A stretch of DNA of 64,000 nt from Alphaproteobacteria bacterium HT1-32 (lineage in GTDB: Bacteria > Pseudomonadota > Alphaproteobacteria > Rhodospirillales > HT1-32). Numbering within the stretch: position 1 is the first letter of the stretch; each line of letters starts with the position of its first letter. The DNA lies in contig WJPL01000003.1 of assembly GCA_009649675.1 (NCBI GenBank), positions 471,645 through 535,644 on the forward strand. Direction: 5' to 3'. The translations under genes and the position numbers were made by a program. Below are positions 56,177 to 64,000 of this stretch, piece after piece. The notes beneath the pieces are model-generated. The model made no database searches. It saw nothing but the letters and a program-made list of their open reading frames with translations, and had not been told where the DNA came from.

Positions 56177-56650
56177 CTATGCCGGCGGCAGGAAAGGCTC
56201 GATCGCGAAGGTTTTATCCAGCAGATAAATGCGGATGCCGCGTGTCGCACCAACCGCAGCCCGATGGTCGCCAGGCGCGAAGTAATCAGCGAAAACGATC
56301 ATGCCGATGGCCTGTACCACCGTATCGGGCAACAGCTGTGGCTGAACCACCTGACCGGGCACAACCTCCCAGCGCCAGACATCAAATCCGCGGGGATAAT
56401 CAAGCCGGTACTGTTCCACCTTCGCGAACCAGTCGCGCGCCGGTAATTGCAGCAACTGGTCATATAATGTCGCATCGTAAACCAGAACCGCATCAACCGC
56501 GACCGGGCTGTCGTTATTAACTTTCGGACTGACCTGAATTTCGATGACCTGGGTTGCAACCGAGCCGAGGCGCGGATCCGTTTGCGGCGCAGAACCGCAG
56601 GATGAAAGAGCAAGCGCCATGGCCCCTGCGCTGAACATGCGCATCTTCAT
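56177..56650 (-). CDS. TssJ-like type VI secretion outer membrane lipoprotein
   Basis: From the ATG at 56650 the product is 157 residues with a lipobox ALSSC. The mature part follows the TssJ beta-sandwich pattern: SPVAVDAVLVYD, LPARDWFAKV, EVVPGQVVQPQLL, AIGMIVFADYF. It lies between the SPOR gene and the mer module and is next to the other T6SS membrane genes. The sequence is divergent, so the assignment depends partly on context. Confidence 0.6.
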   Translation of the reverse strand: MKMRMFSAGAMALALSSCGSAPQTDPRLGSVATQVIEIQVSPKVNNDSPVAVDAVLVYDATLYDQLLQLPARDWFAKVEQYRLDYPRGFDVWRWEVVPGQVVQPQLLPDTVVQAIGMIVFADYFAPGDHRAAVGATRGIRIYLLDKTFAIEPFLPPA

Positions 56651-56776
56651 GCTGAAATCTGAAAGCGTCAGGGATGCCAAGGCTGCTGTTACCATTCCGG
56701 TTTGCTGACCGACAGAATAGACCGACGACCCGCAGATATGAAAGACTTGAGGTATTAAGGGCCGAAAATCACTGAG

Positions 56777-57802
56777 CTACAGGCGGACATCATCCTTGCC
56801 GGGCGTGACGACAATGGCCGCCGTTCCGGCAACTTTCTTGATCCGGTCGGCCTCAATCCGCGCCTTTTCACGTGTCTCGAAACTGCCGGAGCGAACATAA
56901 TAGAGTGTGCGCCCCTGCGAATCCGTACCACGAACAACAAAGCCCTCGACACCCTGTTTGCCAAACCTGGCGACCAGACGATCTGCATTGGTCTTGCTGG
57001 AGAACGCCCCGACCTGAACACTGAACGATCCCGCAGCAACCGGTGCAGGAGCAGGTTTGGCAAGCGCTTTTGGCTTGGTCCCGCTCTGCCCTTCAAGATC
57101 ACGCGCCAGTTGCTCCAGCGGCGGTGCTGGCGGCAGATCATCCGCTTTCGCCGGTGCATCCGCAGACGGGAGAGCCGGCGGTTTCGGAGGTGCCAGAGAT
57201 GCGGATGGCGGCGGCGGTGCAATGACCTTCGGTGCAGGCGGTGCCGCAACCGGCGGCGGGGCCGTCACGGCTGCAGAAGGTGCCGGCGGTGCAGCAGGCG
57301 CTGCGGCTGCCGGGGCAGCAGATTCAGAAACTGCCGGTGCAGCCGGCGGTGGAGCAACAGCAGCTTTCGGTGTAACGGCAACTTTCGGTGCGGCAGGAGA
57401 CGGGGCTGCTGCGGGCGGGGCAGCCTGCGCAACCACTGGCGGCGCCTTTTTCGGTGCCATAAGGGTTTCTGATTTGCCGGAAGAGCCAGCCATATCACCA
57501 TCAGCGGCAGACCCGCTCTGCATCCTTGAAGCCCGGTCATCCACCGGATCCGGCGACACGATTGCGGCACCGGTGAACATACCGGCCAGGAAAATCAATA
57601 AACCTGCCAGCACAATGCCTGCGATCAGCATGAAGCGCATGTTACTGTCCTTGCCCGTTTCCGGCTTTTCTTCGCCTGTTCGCCACTTGAGCGGTTGCTC
57701 CTCAACGTCGCCCGGATAGGAAAGCGATTCATCCTGTGGTGCCGGTTCTCGCAAGAATTCCGGCGCCGGATCATAGCTCGGTTTCATCGGTGTGATCGAC
57801 AT
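56777..57802 (-). CDS. Membrane-anchored SPOR-domain protein in the T6SS locus
   Basis: From the ATG at 57802 the product is 341 residues: a cytoplasmic N-terminus, one membrane helix (MLIAGIVLAGLLIFLAGMF), a long Ala/Pro-rich periplasmic linker and a C-terminal SPOR domain (SFSVQVGAFSSKTNADRL, YYVRSGSFETREKARIEA). It precedes the TssJ-like gene. It may tether the T6SS membrane complex to peptidoglycan, a job that TssL here cannot do. A division-related SPOR role is the alternative. Confidence 0.75.
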   Translation of the reverse strand: MSITPMKPSYDPAPEFLREPAPQDESLSYPGDVEEQPLKWRTGEEKPETGKDSNMRFMLIAGIVLAGLLIFLAGMFTGAAIVSPDPVDDRASRMQSGSAADGDMAGSSGKSETLMAPKKAPPVVAQAAPPAAAPSPAAPKVAVTPKAAVAPPPAAPAVSESAAPAAAAPAAPPAPSAAVTAPPPVAAPPAPKVIAPPPPSASLAPPKPPALPSADAPAKADDLPPAPPLEQLARDLEGQSGTKPKALAKPAPAPVAAGSFSVQVGAFSSKTNADRLVARFGKQGVEGFVVRGTDSQGRTLYYVRSGSFETREKARIEADRIKKVAGTAAIVVTPGKDDVRL

Positions 57803-57946
57803 CGCAGACCATCCCCTGGCATTGACGGGTCCAGAATGACCCGCCTGCACCAGACCACAGAACGCTTACCAGACCGTAAATTTCAGAAATTTTTCCCGCT
57901 CGTCCTTGCAGAAGCAGACCGCCGGACCGCCGGATGCCACATATCA

Positions 57947-57976
57947 ATGACAACCCCCCTCCGGAACTGATATGAT
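57947..57976 (+). promoter_or_regulatory. Promoter of the PAAR gene
   Basis: ATGACA (57947-57952), an 18-base spacer and TATGAT (57971-57976), then a start site about 20 bases before the PAAR ATG, which has GAGGGGA upstream. It reads away from the SPOR gene. Confidence 0.45.
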
Positions 57977-58002
57977 CCTGTTATTATTTGAGGGGACCCT
58001 TA

Positions 58003-58386
58003 ATGCCGCCAGCCGCCCGCCTTGGCGATATGATCAAACAGGATGCGCCGCATTGTCATGCGCCAATTCATCCTGCTGCACCGGTTCCGACCCCGGCACC
58101 GCATCCCGGTTTGCCACTGGCCATCATCAAGGGGGCCGGTACTGTCATGATCGGTGGCCCGCCTGCGGCCCGGGTGATGGATCAGTCTGCTCCCTGCATG
58201 CTGCCCGGCTGTGTTCCCGGTGGTCCGGGCATGATCATGAAAGGCTCGGCGACGGTCATCATTGAAAGCATGCCCGCCGGCCGGCTGAATGACATGACCT
58301 CGCATCCCAGCTGTGTCGCACCGATCCCGGCTCCCGTTGGCAAGGTTATCGGACCGGGCTGTCCAACCGTCATGATCGGCGGCTGA
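58003..58386 (+). CDS. PAAR-domain protein, T6SS spike tip
   Basis: PAAR proteins sharpen the VgrG spike and carry effectors. The 127-residue product starts at ATG 58003 (GAGGGGA upstream) with PPAARLGDMIKQ and has two PAAR-type repeats (TVMIGGPPAARVMDQSAPC and TVIIESMPAGRLNDMTSH) with Cys and His for metal. It has no C-terminal effector domain. The methyltransferase gene follows after 6 bases, so the two are co-transcribed. Confidence 0.88.
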   Translation: MPPAARLGDMIKQDAPHCHAPIHPAAPVPTPAPHPGLPLAIIKGAGTVMIGGPPAARVMDQSAPCMLPGCVPGGPGMIMKGSATVIIESMPAGRLNDMTSHPSCVAPIPAPVGKVIGPGCPTVMIGG

Positions 58387-58392
58387 ACGGGC

Positions 58393-59451
58393 ATGCGCCC
58401 CGAACTCTTCGATCAGTTCAGACCCGTCTGCCCCGGCAGCCTCATGCGGGATGGTATCGAGGCACCGCTATGGCTGGCCACCGACATCAGGACAAGCGAT
58501 GGTCATCTCGATCAGGCAGTGCTGCATGGCGGTGATGGTGACACGGTTCAGGAGTATCCTGTTCTGAACGGCGCTCCCCTGCTGATCGGTGATATCCGCA
58601 GCTATCTGTCAGATCATCAGAGCCACCTTCTGCTGCGCGACGACCTGTCCCCAGATATCGAGAGTATCATCGGAGACGGCATCGGCAGCGGCAGTCTGTT
58701 CGACATGACACGCCAGCATCTCAGCACCTATGCCTGGGATCACTATGCCGGACTTGATCCGTCGGAAATTACCGAAAAACCGCGTCCCGGCGCTGCCTTG
58801 CGCTGTCTCGAAGCCGGACTGACCATGGTCGGCTCCCTGCCCTCCGGCCCGATACTGGATGTCGGCTGCTCGGTCGGCAGGACAACCTTCAGACTGGCAG
58901 AAAAGTACAAACGCCCTGCCCTTGGTGTCGATCTCAATTTTTCAATGATCCGTATGGCGCAATCGATCCTGCGCCGGAATGTCGTCGATTATCCCCGGCG
59001 TCGTCTTGGTCTGGTATATGACCGACGGCAGTTCGATGTTTCGCTGGGTGGCAGGGATTTTGCCGACTTCTGGGTAGCCGATGCAACTGCGCTTCCGTTT
59101 CGTACTGCAAGCTTTGCCCTGACAGTGGCGCTGAACTCCACCGACAGTGTCTCCAGCCCGGCGGACCTGATCGCGGGCCTGGCGCGGGTCACCAAGCCTG
59201 ATGGCTGGCTGGTACTGGCGACACCCTATGACTGGTCATCCGCGGTAACGCGGACAGAAAGCTGGATTGGTGGCCATTCACAGCGCGCTGAGGACAAAGG
59301 TGCCGCAGAACCACGGCTGCGCGCATTGCTGCGGGAGGCAGGCTGGAACATTATCGAAGAAATCCCGCACCAGCCCTGGGCAACCCGCCTGCACGACCGC
59401 AGTTCAGTGGATTATTCCGTCCATCTGATCGTCGCCCGGCGTCAGGCCTGA
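58393..59451 (+). CDS. PAAR-linked SAM-dependent methyltransferase, function unknown
   Basis: 352 residues. The C-terminal half is a class I methyltransferase with motif I ILDVGCSVGRTTF at about 154-166, LGVDLNFSMI, and VADATALPFRTASFA. The N-terminal part has a Trm112-like EYPVLNGAPLLI stretch but only one cysteine, so not a zinc site. It starts 6 bases after the PAAR gene inside the T6SS locus and may act on a secretion component or be an effector; neither is shown. Confidence 0.7.
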   Translation: MRPELFDQFRPVCPGSLMRDGIEAPLWLATDIRTSDGHLDQAVLHGGDGDTVQEYPVLNGAPLLIGDIRSYLSDHQSHLLLRDDLSPDIESIIGDGIGSGSLFDMTRQHLSTYAWDHYAGLDPSEITEKPRPGAALRCLEAGLTMVGSLPSGPILDVGCSVGRTTFRLAEKYKRPALGVDLNFSMIRMAQSILRRNVVDYPRRRLGLVYDRRQFDVSLGGRDFADFWVADATALPFRTASFALTVALNSTDSVSSPADLIAGLARVTKPDGWLVLATPYDWSSAVTRTESWIGGHSQRAEDKGAAEPRLRALLREAGWNIIEEIPHQPWATRLHDRSSVDYSVHLIVARRQA

Positions 59452-59522
59452 ACTTATCAGCAGATCCCGGACAATACGGCTGACGCCGATTCCCTGATGC
59501 AAAGATACGGGTTTGACGGTTG

Positions 59523-59942
59523 TCAGTCTTCGCCCAGCAGTTCGATGATCTGTCGCATCTGTTCGATATGTTCTTCCGACCAGGCACGCATGCGTTCAGC
59601 TTCTTCCGGTGACACGCCCATCTTCCCGGCCCATTCTTCGAGCAATTCGGCTTCAGCGGGATGGAATTGCTGATCCGCATAGGAGATCAGGAATAACAGC
59701 ACCATCGTTGCATTCTTCGCACGCTTGGTATCGAAGACCGAGAAATCCACATCTGCGAAAAATGCCCCCTGTGGCGGCTCTTCATCGATATCCAGATGAG
59801 CGCGAATTTTCTGAACAAAGTCATCCTCATCATCCGGCACCCGCCAGTCAGCCAGAACCAGCTTCGCCGCGAGATGACTAAATGCATGCTTTTGCTTTTC
59901 GTTCAGTACATCCAGAATTATCTGTCTTGGCCGGTCAGCCAT
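59523..59942 (-). CDS. TerB-like helical protein
   Basis: 139 residues from the ATG at 59942 (GGAGG 7 bases upstream), overlapping the MORN gene by 8 bases. Helix-rich with acidic patches (YADQQFHPAEAELLEEWAGKMGVS resembles the TerB/DjlA-N core). The family is linked to metal binding and stress. It ends the vgrG-MORN-TerB set. Confidence 0.6.
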   Translation of the reverse strand: MADRPRQIILDVLNEKQKHAFSHLAAKLVLADWRVPDDEDDFVQKIRAHLDIDEEPPQGAFFADVDFSVFDTKRAKNATMVLLFLISYADQQFHPAEAELLEEWAGKMGVSPEEAERMRAWSEEHIEQMRQIIELLGED

Positions 59943-60753
59943 GCCCATCCTCCCCTGATACTTTCCGTGCGATCCAGCCTCTCTTCTCGCCTTCTTCCCC
60001 AAGACGACGACCTTTCATATCATATTGTTCGGTCTCGCCAACCGGCTGACCCTTTGCCCAGTGGCTGCGTTCCTGAATCCGGCCGTTCTTATGGTGGACA
60101 ATGCGCACCCCGTTCAACAGCCCGGCATGATAAAACGCCTCAACCCGAACACTGCCATCCTCCCAGTATTCATGGTCCTCGCCTTCCTGCAGATCATCAG
60201 CATAGCGGCTTTTGCGGATCAGTCGGCCATGATCATCAAAATACCGGGTCTCACCATTCAGCATGTCGGCGGCATAAGTCATCTCCGCGCTGGGGCGACC
60301 GTTATCATGATAGACGGTCATGATACCCTCCTTACGGCCACCACGATAACGGATGACCGACTGCTCGCGGCCTGCAGCATATAGCGTCATCACACCATCA
60401 ATAACGCCGTTCCGATAATCAATTCTCTGAACAAGGCGCCCTTGCGGGTCATAATTCAGCATCTCGCCGGACAGCAGGCCATCACGGTAGTTTGCCCGCT
60501 GCACCACCCGTCCACCCGGACCATAGGCAATCAGTTCGCCATGCAGAACCCCGCCCCGGAAATGCATTCTTCCCGTCGGGTTCCCAGCCTCATCAAAAGA
60601 ATCATACTGTCCGTCAGGCTTGCCGTTTACCGTGCGGTAACGGGTACTTGGCGCACCGGTATCGTGGAATTCCTCGATATCCTCGACCACAGGTGCAGCC
60701 GGTTCCGAAGCAGCTTCTTCAGCCGGATCAATAAGGGTTTCATCGCCCATCAT
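59935..60753 (-). CDS. MORN-repeat protein (YwqK-like)
   Basis: 272 residues made of about nine repeats of 22-23 residues with the pattern GxxxGxxxxYxxxGxL, e.g. GGRKEGIMTVYHDNGRP. The family is annotated as antitoxin-like (YwqK). The ATG shares one base with the vgrG stop, so it is translated from the vgrG transcript. In a T6SS cargo region it could be an adaptor or an immunity-type protein; neither is shown. Confidence 0.7.
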   Translation of the reverse strand: MMGDETLIDPAEEAASEPAAPVVEDIEEFHDTGAPSTRYRTVNGKPDGQYDSFDEAGNPTGRMHFRGGVLHGELIAYGPGGRVVQRANYRDGLLSGEMLNYDPQGRLVQRIDYRNGVIDGVMTLYAAGREQSVIRYRGGRKEGIMTVYHDNGRPSAEMTYAADMLNGETRYFDDHGRLIRKSRYADDLQEGEDHEYWEDGSVRVEAFYHAGLLNGVRIVHHKNGRIQERSHWAKGQPVGETEQYDMKGRRLGEEGEKRGWIARKVSGEDGHG

Positions 60754-62807
60754 CAGTTGATCTTCACCATGCCGCCCTTGACCGTCAGCATGCCGCCACC
60801 GTCAACCGTGCCCGTTGCACTGGCTTTCACATTCAGCATGGCACCCGCCTTCACCTCGACATTCGCACCGGCCTTGCCCGTCCAGTTGGCACCAGCCTGA
60901 CTGGTCAGATTAGTACCGGCCTTGTCCGTCAGTTCTGTCCCCGCCTTGTTGGTCATTGCCGTACCTGCTTCAGAGGTCATGTCTTTTCCGGCCTTGATCT
61001 TGATCGATCCACCCGCCTCGATGGTCAGGTTTCCGTCAATTTTCAGGGTATAATTGCCTTTCACCTGATGGGTGAAATTGGCGTCATTGGTATGCTTTTC
61101 GTCCTTCTTGACGGATAAGGTCCGTGTACCCGCAGCAACCTTGTGGGTTTCATTTCCCTTGGTGACTTCAATGGTCCGGTTACCGGCAGAAATTTTCTTG
61201 GTGTAATCACCTTTGGTCACCGTGTGTTTTTCGTCGCCTTCCTTGACTTCTATCGTCCGGTCATTGGTAATTTCTGTCTTCTCGTCATGCAGCACCTCCA
61301 TGAACCGGTCATTCTCGATGGTCAGGTTATGGTCTTTCTGGGCATGGAAATAGACTTCTTCAGAGTCCTTCTTGTCCTCGAACCGGATCTGGTTGAAGCC
61401 ACCCCCGCCCTTGGTTGAGTTCGACTTGATGGTGCTTTTCGTCATTTCGCCCGGCAGGCCCAGCGGCAGGGTATTTTCACCATTATAGACGGCACCTGTG
61501 ACCAGCGGCCGGTCCGGATCTCCGTTCAGGAAACTCACCACGACCTCCATGCCGATCCGGGGCAACCACCAGCCACCCCAGCTTTTCCCGGCCCAGCTCT
61601 GCGCCACCCGGATCCAGCAGGAGGTATTCTCATCCTTCTTGCCATCCCGGTCCCAGTGAAACTGGACTTTGATGCGCCCGAACTTGTCGGTGTAAATTTC
61701 TTCCCCGCTGGCACCGGTAACCACCGCCGTCTGCGTACCATGAATCCGGGGCTTCCCTGTCCGTCGCAGCGGGCGGTAGGGAGTTGTCGACGGAATAGCC
61801 TTGAAGCTGTTGCCGTAATGATCGTCCCTGGCGTGATGGGCGACTGATGTCAGCATGAATTTCTTGTTGTCGACATCCTTTCGGGAATGCCCCGTCACGG
61901 TAAAGACATGTCCGGATGTCAGGCAGGGTGCTGTTGTTTCACCGCTCAGAATAACCGCCGGGAATTCCAGTTCTTCCAGCCGAAGGGTCGCCAGCTTCTC
62001 GCCAGTCGCCTTCGCATCATAACGGCCGGGATATTCGTAATATTCCTGCTTCCAGTCGCCCTCTGCCTTGACCAGCAGGTCAGTGCTGGGAGTTTCATAA
62101 TTGTAATCCCGCAGCGCCACCTTTCCCGTTGTCACGGACTGACGGAGTGCACAGCTCAGAATAGCATCGGACTGATAGCTATCGACCCGGTCGGTCGGCG
62201 CCATCGTCAGGGTACTGACATAGGGACAATCGGGATGCGCATCGGCGTCATCGGCCAGCACGAGCTTGTGAACACCGTCGGTATGTTCGAAGAAGTAGAA
62301 GATGCCGTCTTCTTCCATCAGGCGGCAGACAAACTCGAACGGGCTTTCCTGATACTGAACGCAATAATTCCGCGGTGAATAGGTCTTTGTCGTGGAATCC
62401 GAATAATCCGTGAAACCCGCATCATCAAAGATCGCCTTGATGATCTCGACCGTACTTTTCTCCTGAAAAATACGGCAGTCCCGACCCAGCGTCAGCAGCC
62501 AGAACCAGGGCCGCATCTCGACCGCATAATAGCTGACATCAGGGTCAACGCCGGTATGGGTGAAGCTGGAGACGATACCGTCAATGAACCGCTTCGTGCC
62601 ATCCGGATAGACCATTGTGATGGTCGCATGTTCGCCGACGATCTTTTCAAACGACAGATCATCATCAACCGAAACACATTCCAGATGAAACTCGAACAGG
62701 CTGGATATCCGTTCCTCACCGTGGAACTGCCGCAGGATCAGCTTGTCTTTCCCCAGCGGAGAATTGACCGAGAGATAGACATTGTCCTGTGTCAGGCTGT
62801 CAGCCAT
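60753..62807 (-). CDS. vgrG: Type VI secretion spike protein VgrG
   Basis: 684 residues: the gp27-like region (SSLFEFHLECVSVDD), gp5 OB-fold (DKFGRIKVQFHWDRDGK, WWLPRIGMEVVVSFL) and the C-terminal beta-helix with repeated GKAGAN/DKAGTN units. There is no C-terminal effector extension. It is followed by the MORN gene with a one-base overlap, and preceded by clpV after 30 bases. Confidence 0.94.
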   Translation of the reverse strand: MADSLTQDNVYLSVNSPLGKDKLILRQFHGEERISSLFEFHLECVSVDDDLSFEKIVGEHATITMVYPDGTKRFIDGIVSSFTHTGVDPDVSYYAVEMRPWFWLLTLGRDCRIFQEKSTVEIIKAIFDDAGFTDYSDSTTKTYSPRNYCVQYQESPFEFVCRLMEEDGIFYFFEHTDGVHKLVLADDADAHPDCPYVSTLTMAPTDRVDSYQSDAILSCALRQSVTTGKVALRDYNYETPSTDLLVKAEGDWKQEYYEYPGRYDAKATGEKLATLRLEELEFPAVILSGETTAPCLTSGHVFTVTGHSRKDVDNKKFMLTSVAHHARDDHYGNSFKAIPSTTPYRPLRRTGKPRIHGTQTAVVTGASGEEIYTDKFGRIKVQFHWDRDGKKDENTSCWIRVAQSWAGKSWGGWWLPRIGMEVVVSFLNGDPDRPLVTGAVYNGENTLPLGLPGEMTKSTIKSNSTKGGGGFNQIRFEDKKDSEEVYFHAQKDHNLTIENDRFMEVLHDEKTEITNDRTIEVKEGDEKHTVTKGDYTKKISAGNRTIEVTKGNETHKVAAGTRTLSVKKDEKHTNDANFTHQVKGNYTLKIDGNLTIEAGGSIKIKAGKDMTSEAGTAMTNKAGTELTDKAGTNLTSQAGANWTGKAGANVEVKAGAMLNVKASATGTVDGGGMLTVKGGMVKIN

Positions 62808-62837
62808 TGCACCGGGTACCTTCGTTATCGGTTATCG

Positions 62838-64000
62838 TCATGCCGTGGACTCATCAGAGAAACGATAGGCGAAACCGCCGTCTGAATCGAGGGTGACCTC
62901 GACCCGGCGGAAACTCTCCCGGTTTGCCATCCGGCGAAGAACCTCACCCGACAGGTCCGGCAACAGGCCGTTCGTCAGCAGACGGTCAATCTCGCGGGCA
63001 CCCGCATCCGGTGCCGCACAAAGATCAGCGATATGGTCGATCAGGGAAGGATCGACAATCAGGTCTGCCCGGCGACGTTCCGAGAAACGGGTGACAATCT
63101 GCCCCAGTTTAAGTTCCACAATCTCCCGCAACCGGTCGCGGCCAAGCGGCAGATAAGGCGCTATCGTCATCCGCCCCAGCAAAGCTGGCTTGAAATGTCG
63201 CACCAGCTCCGGTCTGATTTCCTGCATCAGTGCATCCGTATCCGGGCTTCCGCCGTCGGCACAGGCCGCCATGATGGCATCTGTCGCCAGATTCGACGTC
63301 AGCAGAAACAGGGCGTTTGAAAAACTGATTTCCAGCCCCTCCCCGTCTTCCATGAAACCACGGTCAAAGACCTGATAGAAACTCTCCATCACATCGGGAT
63401 GCGCTTTCTCGACCTCATCCAGCAGCACCACGCAGTAGGGGTTGCGCCGGACGGCTTCGGTCAGCACACCACCCTTGCCGTAACCGACATAGCCGGGCGG
63501 TGATCCCTTCAGCTTCGCCACACTGTGCGATTCCTGATATTCGCTGAGGTTGACTGTAACCAGTTGCCGCTCACCGCCATAGAGCAGGTCAGCAATCGCC
63601 AGTGCGGTTTCCGTCTTGCCGACGCCGCTTGGTCCGACCAGCAGGAACACTCCTACCGGACGCCCCGGATCTCCAAGATCCGCACGATAGGTTGCCACCC
63701 TCCGCGCGATGGCACGCAGGCCATCCGGCTGACCGACGACCCGCTCCCCCAGGCGGCGTTCCAGTTCCAGGACCGCATCTATTTCATCGGTCAGCATCCG
63801 CCCGACCGGCACCCCGGTCCAGCCGGCGACCACATTTGCCACGGAACGAGCATCAACAGACATCGGCACCAGCGGCATGTCCCCCTGCAGTTCGTGCAGT
63901 TCACGCAGCCGTTCCTGTGACGGATCACCCTCTTCCGCTTCAATCACCCTGACGAGTTCAGCTTCCTGCTGCCAGCGGGCTTCAAGCGCCTGTTTTGTGG
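62838..64000 (-). CDS. tssH: Type VI secretion ATPase ClpV (TssH), N-terminal part outside window
   Basis: AAA+ disaggregase that recycles contracted sheath. The visible C-terminal part has Walker A GPSGVGKTE, Walker B VVLLDEVEKAH, GYVGYGKGG and the D2 C-terminus. Reading through to the window edge continues in frame with a coiled-coil stretch (KQALEARWQQEAELVR), so the gene is cut at 64000 and the N-terminal and D1 domains are missing. Confidence 0.93.
   Translation of the reverse strand, partial: TKQALEARWQQEAELVRVIEAEEGDPSQERLRELHELQGDMPLVPMSVDARSVANVVAGWTGVPVGRMLTDEIDAVLELERRLGERVVGQPDGLRAIARRVATYRADLGDPGRPVGVFLLVGPSGVGKTETALAIADLLYGGERQLVTVNLSEYQESHSVAKLKGSPPGYVGYGKGGVLTEAVRRNPYCVVLLDEVEKAHPDVMESFYQVFDRGFMEDGEGLEISFSNALFLLTSNLATDAIMAACADGGSPDTDALMQEIRPELVRHFKPALLGRMTIAPYLPLGRDRLREIVELKLGQIVTRFSERRRADLIVDPSLIDHIADLCAAPDAGAREIDRLLTNGLLPDLSGEVLRRMANRESFRRVEVTLDSDGGFAYRFSDESTA

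Noticed and set aside
58393-59451. Trm112-like zinc domain at the start of the PAAR-linked methyltransferase
   Set aside because: Only one cysteine is present; a zinc site cannot be supported.

Overview
The window looks like chromosomal DNA of an alphaproteobacterium, probably Rhodospirillales in the broad sense. The reasons are the gene orders dgt-argS-SPOR-nagZ-scpA-scpB ... tatA-tatB-tatC-serS-surE-pcm-LysM/M23 ... yajC-secD-secF and pcm-tolC-popZ-valS, a PopZ (DUF2497) polar organiser, an NDUFS4-like complex I accessory subunit and a moderately high GC content. I cannot name the genus from sequence alone. No plasmid, phage, IS, integrase or CRISPR signature was seen.

Layout. 1-17,000 is a mostly minus-strand housekeeping block: Sec translocon (secF partial, secD, yajC), a DUF815 ATPase on the plus strand, a LysM/LytM cell-wall factor that has lost most zinc ligands, pcm, surE, serS, tatCBA, a lone iron-type ABC ATPase, scpB/scpA with a DnaA-box pair upstream, nagZ, a SPOR protein, argS and dgt. 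17,100-19,500 on the plus strand carries an A-type Fe-S carrier, xthA, a GFA-like protein and a methyltransferase. 19,600-27,600 on the minus strand carries ilvD, valS, popZ with a run of 32 prolines, tolC and a second pcm-like gene. 27,780-28,060 has tRNA-Cys and tRNA-Asn with terminators. 28,100-35,500 is mainly plus strand: FkbM methyltransferase, a large unknown protein, DUF4864, an overlapping metC-hisI-cobW operon, and tetR-yciI with a palindromic operator. 35,600-47,500 is mixed: Sel1 protein, PagL-like lipid A deacylase, tRNA-Arg, an NDUFS4-like gene, tRNA-Pro, GT-C membrane protein, DUF192, histone-deacetylase family, PrpB-like lyase, Usp, NhaD, Panacea/SocA-like protein, an orphan flagellar-rod-like protein, alpha/beta hydrolase and TPR protein.

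47,500-64,000 is a type VI secretion locus: tssA, tssM, tssL, tssK, a TssJ-like lipoprotein, a membrane-anchored SPOR protein, PAAR, a PAAR-linked methyltransferase, a TerB-like protein, a MORN-repeat protein, vgrG and a clpV that runs off the right edge. The sheath, Hcp and baseplate genes (tssB, C, D, E, F, G) are not in the window and may lie beyond it. A small mercury-type module (merR, merF, GDCCVxC protein) with its own MerR-type promoter interrupts the T6SS genes.

The parts most worth following up are the PAAR-methyltransferase pair, the overlapping vgrG-MORN-TerB set, the SPOR/TssJ pair that may supply peptidoglycan anchoring missing from TssL, the TTAACCAT (CtrA-like) boxes before tssK, and the 32-proline tract in PopZ.
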